A stretch of 7,107 bases of DNA from the NCBI GenBank assembly GCA_004375785.1, contig SOKM01000312.1, positions 1 through 7,107 of the forward strand, read 5' to 3'. Under the pieces are notes generated by a model, which was not told the origin of the DNA, did no database searches, and saw only the letters and a list, made by a program, of their open reading frames with translations. How positions within the stretch are numbered: position 1 is the stretch's first letter; every line of letters starts with the position of its first letter. The DNA comes from Candidatus Cloacimonadota bacterium. GTDB lineage: Bacteria; Hydrothermota; E44-bin80. The translations under genes and the position numbers were made by a program. Shown in pieces: positions 5,076 to 7,107 of the stretch.

Positions 5076-6332
5076 ATGGGTAAGACAATCTCAGAAAAAA
5101 TAATAGGTGAACATTGTGGTAAGGAAGTAAAACCTGGTGACATCGTCGTTGCAAAAGTTGATGTCAGTATGGTTCAGGATGGCACAGGCCCGCTCAGCGT
5201 TCAGGAACTCCAAAAGATGGATATGGAGAGGGTTGTCAACCCTAAAAGAACCATCCTTTTCCTTGACCATGCATCTCCAAGTCCAAGAAAGGAACTATCC
5301 AATGCACACATTATCCTGAGAAAATTCGCCGCGAAAACGGGTGCTTATCTTTCTGAGGTAGGTGAAGGGGTATGCCATCAGAGACTTGTAGAAACTTTTG
5401 CAAATCCAGGAGAAATAGTCGTTGGTGCGGATTCACACACCTGCACATCAGGTGCCCTCGGTGCTTTTGCAACGGGAATGGGCTCGACAGACATAGCTCT
5501 TGCCTTTGCACTTGGCAAAGTCTGGCTGCGGGTTCCGAGCACCTTTAAGTTTGTCATCAATGGAAAACTCTCAAAGGGTGTTTATTCAAAGGATATTATC
5601 CTATTTATCATCGGAATGATTGGTGCTGATGGTGCCACGTATAAAGCAATGGAGTTTACCGGAGATACTATCAGTAACCTCAGTATGGAATCAAGATTTG
5701 TCATCTCCAATATGGCAATAGAAGCCGGCGCCAAAACAGGGCTGATACCCACAGATGATGTTACAAAATCATATCTTGAATCAAGAGGTAGAGAAGATAA
5801 ATACAGGGAAATTCAGGCAGATGACGATGCAGAGTATGAGAATGTTTTTAATATAGATGCAGGAAAGATAGAACCACAGGTTGCATTCCCTCATACGGTT
5901 GATAACACAAAAACCTTCCCTGAAGCAAAAGGAATAAAAATTAACCAGGTTTACATTGGCAGCTGCACCAATGGAAGACTGGAGGATTTAAAAATAGCTG
6001 CTTCGATACTTAAAGGAAAAAAGAAACACCCCCGGGTTCGGCTGATTGTTATTCCTGCTTCACGAGAGGTCTATCTAAATGCACTGAAGGAAAATCTTAT
6101 AGAAACATTTGTTGAGGCGGGCGCAAATGTGCTTGCCCCAGGATGCGGTCCCTGCGTTGGGGTACACGAGGGTGCGCTTGGTGATGGAGAGGTAGCTTTA
6201 TCAACACAAAATAGAAACTTCAAAGGCAGGATGGGAAATCCGGAAGGTTTTATATATCTTTCTTCTCCTGCTACAGCTGCTTATTCAGCAATTAAAGGAG
6301 AAATAAGCGACCCGAGAGAAATACTCGCTTAA
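5076..6332 (+). CDS. leuC: 3-isopropylmalate dehydratase/homoaconitase-family large subunit (archaeal type)
   Basis: A 418-residue cytoplasmic [4Fe-4S] hydro-lyase subunit, the usual length for the archaeal-type LeuC/HacA group. Visible motifs are DGTGPL (35-40), FLDHASPSPRKELSN (62-76), VGEGVCHQ (95-102), GADSHTCTSGALGAFATGMG (117-136), SCTNGR (296-301) and APGCGPCVG (354-362). Cluster ligands should be Cys297, Cys357 and Cys360. The Gly-Arg after SCTN is the isopropylmalate/homoaconitase form; true aconitases have Ser-Ser there. Substrate choice also depends on the small (swivel) subunit, which is not adjacent and not in this window. Citrate synthase lies 205 bases downstream on the same strand, so use on citrate, homocitrate or a related acid is possible. 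Leucine synthesis is the default family role, but no leu gene is nearby. The symbol marks the family, not a proven substrate. Confidence 0.85.
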   Translation: MGKTISEKIIGEHCGKEVKPGDIVVAKVDVSMVQDGTGPLSVQELQKMDMERVVNPKRTILFLDHASPSPRKELSNAHIILRKFAAKTGAYLSEVGEGVCHQRLVETFANPGEIVVGADSHTCTSGALGAFATGMGSTDIALAFALGKVWLRVPSTFKFVINGKLSKGVYSKDIILFIIGMIGADGATYKAMEFTGDTISNLSMESRFVISNMAIEAGAKTGLIPTDDVTKSYLESRGREDKYREIQADDDAEYENVFNIDAGKIEPQVAFPHTVDNTKTFPEAKGIKINQVYIGSCTNGRLEDLKIAASILKGKKKHPRVRLIVIPASREVYLNALKENLIETFVEAGANVLAPGCGPCVGVHEGALGDGEVALSTQNRNFKGRMGNPEGFIYLSSPATAAYSAIKGEISDPREILA

Positions 6333-6338
6333 AGGAGA

Positions 6339-6381
6339 TTACACACTCCGTCCTATACCATACGGTATAGGACACCCCTCT
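6339..6381. repeat. 43-base palindrome-bearing repeat, copy 2
   Basis: Matches 1129-1171 at 42 of 43 bases, with the same 10-bp stem (6350-6359 with 6364-6373). It starts seven bases after the aconitase-family stop codon. Unlike copy 1, it continues into a second perfect hairpin. Confidence 0.85.
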
Positions 6382-6392
6382 TTTTAGAGGGG
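6375..6392. repeat. CCCCTCT...AGAGGGG hairpin
   Basis: A perfect 7-bp stem (6375-6381 with 6386-6392) around TTTT. It resembles a terminator stem, but AATACAC follows instead of a T-run. It overlaps the end of the 43-base repeat, and copy 1 of that repeat keeps only the left arm, so copy 2 is probably the more complete element. Confidence 0.6.
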
Positions 6393-6431
6393 AATACACT
6401 CTGTCTTAAGTCCCATCTATTAAGAGGGGAT

Positions 6432-6476
6432 GAGATTGCTTCGAAGGTAAATATGAAAGCATACTCGCAATGACAA
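6432..6476. repeat. REP-like dispersed element, copy B
   Basis: Begins GAGATTGCTTCG and ends CTCGCAATGACAA. It aligns along its length with copy A at 63-108. The ends are the best conserved parts. Confidence 0.55.
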
Positions 6477-6524
6477 ATTTACTGAGTGTAACGCAGTTAA
6501 TTAAATAAACCTTAAAACCTAAAG

Positions 6525-6531
6525 AAAGGAG
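6525..6531 (+). promoter_or_regulatory. Shine-Dalgarno site for citrate synthase
   Basis: AAAGGAG lies six bases before ATG 6538, an ideal distance, and sets the start there. Confidence 0.8.
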
Positions 6532-6537
6532 TTACAA

Positions 6538-7107
6538 ATGGCTACACTAAAAGAAACATTAGCCAAAAAAATCCCTGTACTGCGTGATGAGATTAAAGGT
6601 TTCGTAAAGGAAAACGGGGACAAAGTGATTTCTGATGTTACCGTAAAACAGGCATACGGAGGTATGCGTGGTGTCAAAGCTCTTGTCTGTGATACTTCCG
6701 TAGTCCCACCAGATAAGGGTCTTATAATTCGTGGTACTCCAATTGGAGAAATGAAGGATCAACTCCCTGAAGCTGTTTTCTACCTCCTCGTAACGGGAGA
6801 AAAACCTGATGATGCTTCAGTGAAAGAACTAACGAAAGACCTTAAGAGCCGTTCCAAGGTTCCTGAATACGTCTGGAAAGTACTTGAAGCTATGCCTGAT
6901 GATTCACATCCAATGGTAATGTTCAGTCTTGGAATACTGGCAATGGAAAAGGAATCTGTGTACAAAAAGAGGTATAACGAAGGTATGAAAAAAACTGAAT
7001 ACTGGGAACCTACACTTGAAGATTGCTTAAACCTTATTGCCAAATTACCGACTCTTGCAGCAGGAATTTACCGCCTCAGGTTCAACAAAGGTCCTCGTAT
7101 TGACCCG
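6538..7107 (+). CDS. gltA: Citrate synthase, eukaryote-like subgroup, N-terminal part cut by the window edge
   Basis: The first 190 residues of an open frame that runs off the right edge. Citrate synthase condenses oxaloacetate and acetyl-CoA to citrate. Stretches that match mitochondrial citrate synthase are VKQAYGGMRGVKALVCDTS (36-54), LIIRGTPI (62-69), FYLLVTGEKP (81-90), SHPMVMFSLGILAM (123-136), YNEGMKKTEYWEPTLEDC (146-163) and LIAKLPTLAAGIYR (166-179). This is the eukaryote-like subgroup, also known from some bacteria such as Geobacter, and unlike E. coli GltA. The catalytic His and Asp residues lie beyond the edge, so activity cannot be judged, and 2-methylcitrate or homocitrate chemistry is not formally excluded. 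It follows an aconitase-family gene on the same strand. Confidence 0.9.
   Translation, partial: MATLKETLAKKIPVLRDEIKGFVKENGDKVISDVTVKQAYGGMRGVKALVCDTSVVPPDKGLIIRGTPIGEMKDQLPEAVFYLLVTGEKPDDASVKELTKDLKSRSKVPEYVWKVLEAMPDDSHPMVMFSLGILAMEKESVYKKRYNEGMKKTEYWEPTLEDCLNLIAKLPTLAAGIYRLRFNKGPRIDP

Larger units (their letters stand above)
6333..6537. other. Spacer of stacked repeats between the aconitase-family and citrate synthase genes
   Basis: From left to right: the 43-base palindromic repeat (6339-6381), an overlapping CCCCTCT-TTTT-AGAGGGG hairpin (6375-6392), a degenerate relative of it (6411-6430, TCCCATCT against AGAGGGGA), a REP-like element (6432-6476), then about 50 AT-rich bases and the citrate synthase SD. 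No strong promoter and no T-tract terminator is visible, so read-through from the upstream promoter is plausible. Confidence 0.6.

Noticed and set aside
6375..6392. Intrinsic terminator after the aconitase-family gene
   Set aside because: The stem is good, but no T-run follows on either strand side.
6478..6506. Possible promoter TTTACT-N17-TTAAAT before citrate synthase
   Set aside because: Each box matches only four of six positions, and the -10 lacks the key A at position two.

Overview
The window is a moderately AT-rich bacterial chromosome segment with six protein genes: five complete and one cut by the right edge. Several features point to an uncultivated candidate-phylum bacterium of the wider FCB/WOR-3/Cloacimonadota kind, possibly thermophilic. 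These are a secreted propeller-like protein with a type IX-style C-terminal sorting domain, an inositol-phosphate cytidylyltransferase-like enzyme, an archaeal-type isopropylmalate/homoaconitase large subunit, a citrate synthase of the eukaryote-like subgroup, and many small palindromic repeats between genes. The placement is inference; no rRNA or other phylogenetic marker is present.

Layout. Bases 1-336 hold repeat fragments and a promoter that ends almost on the start codon of a RimI-type N-acetyltransferase (337-765, +). Bases 766-1189 are repeat-rich and contain an orphan C-terminal coding remnant on the minus strand. A secreted propeller-like protein with a sorting domain runs on the minus strand (1190-2329). 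The divergent spacer 2330-2636 carries a good promoter in each direction. To the right lies a two-gene unit: an IPCT-like nucleotidyltransferase (2637-3374) and, 19 bases later, a cytoplasmic TPR protein made of ten 40-residue repeats (3394-4791). Several hairpins follow it. A near-consensus promoter (4996-5024) then drives a 3-isopropylmalate dehydratase/homoaconitase-family large subunit (5076-6332). After a spacer of stacked repeats comes citrate synthase (6538 to the right edge).

How the genes fit together. The last two genes are adjacent and co-directional, so the aconitase-family subunit may act on citrate, although its motifs are of the isopropylmalate/homoaconitase type and no small subunit is in view. 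The IPCT-like gene would make CDP-inositol, a precursor of di-myo-inositol-phosphate or of inositol lipids; the partner synthase is not in the window. The TPR protein is probably co-transcribed with it and its role is unknown.

No clearly new multi-gene system is visible. The most notable signals are two genes with apparently leaderless promoters beside others with strong Shine-Dalgarno sites, the strict 40-residue TPR register, and at least four families of short dispersed repeats, most of them palindromic.
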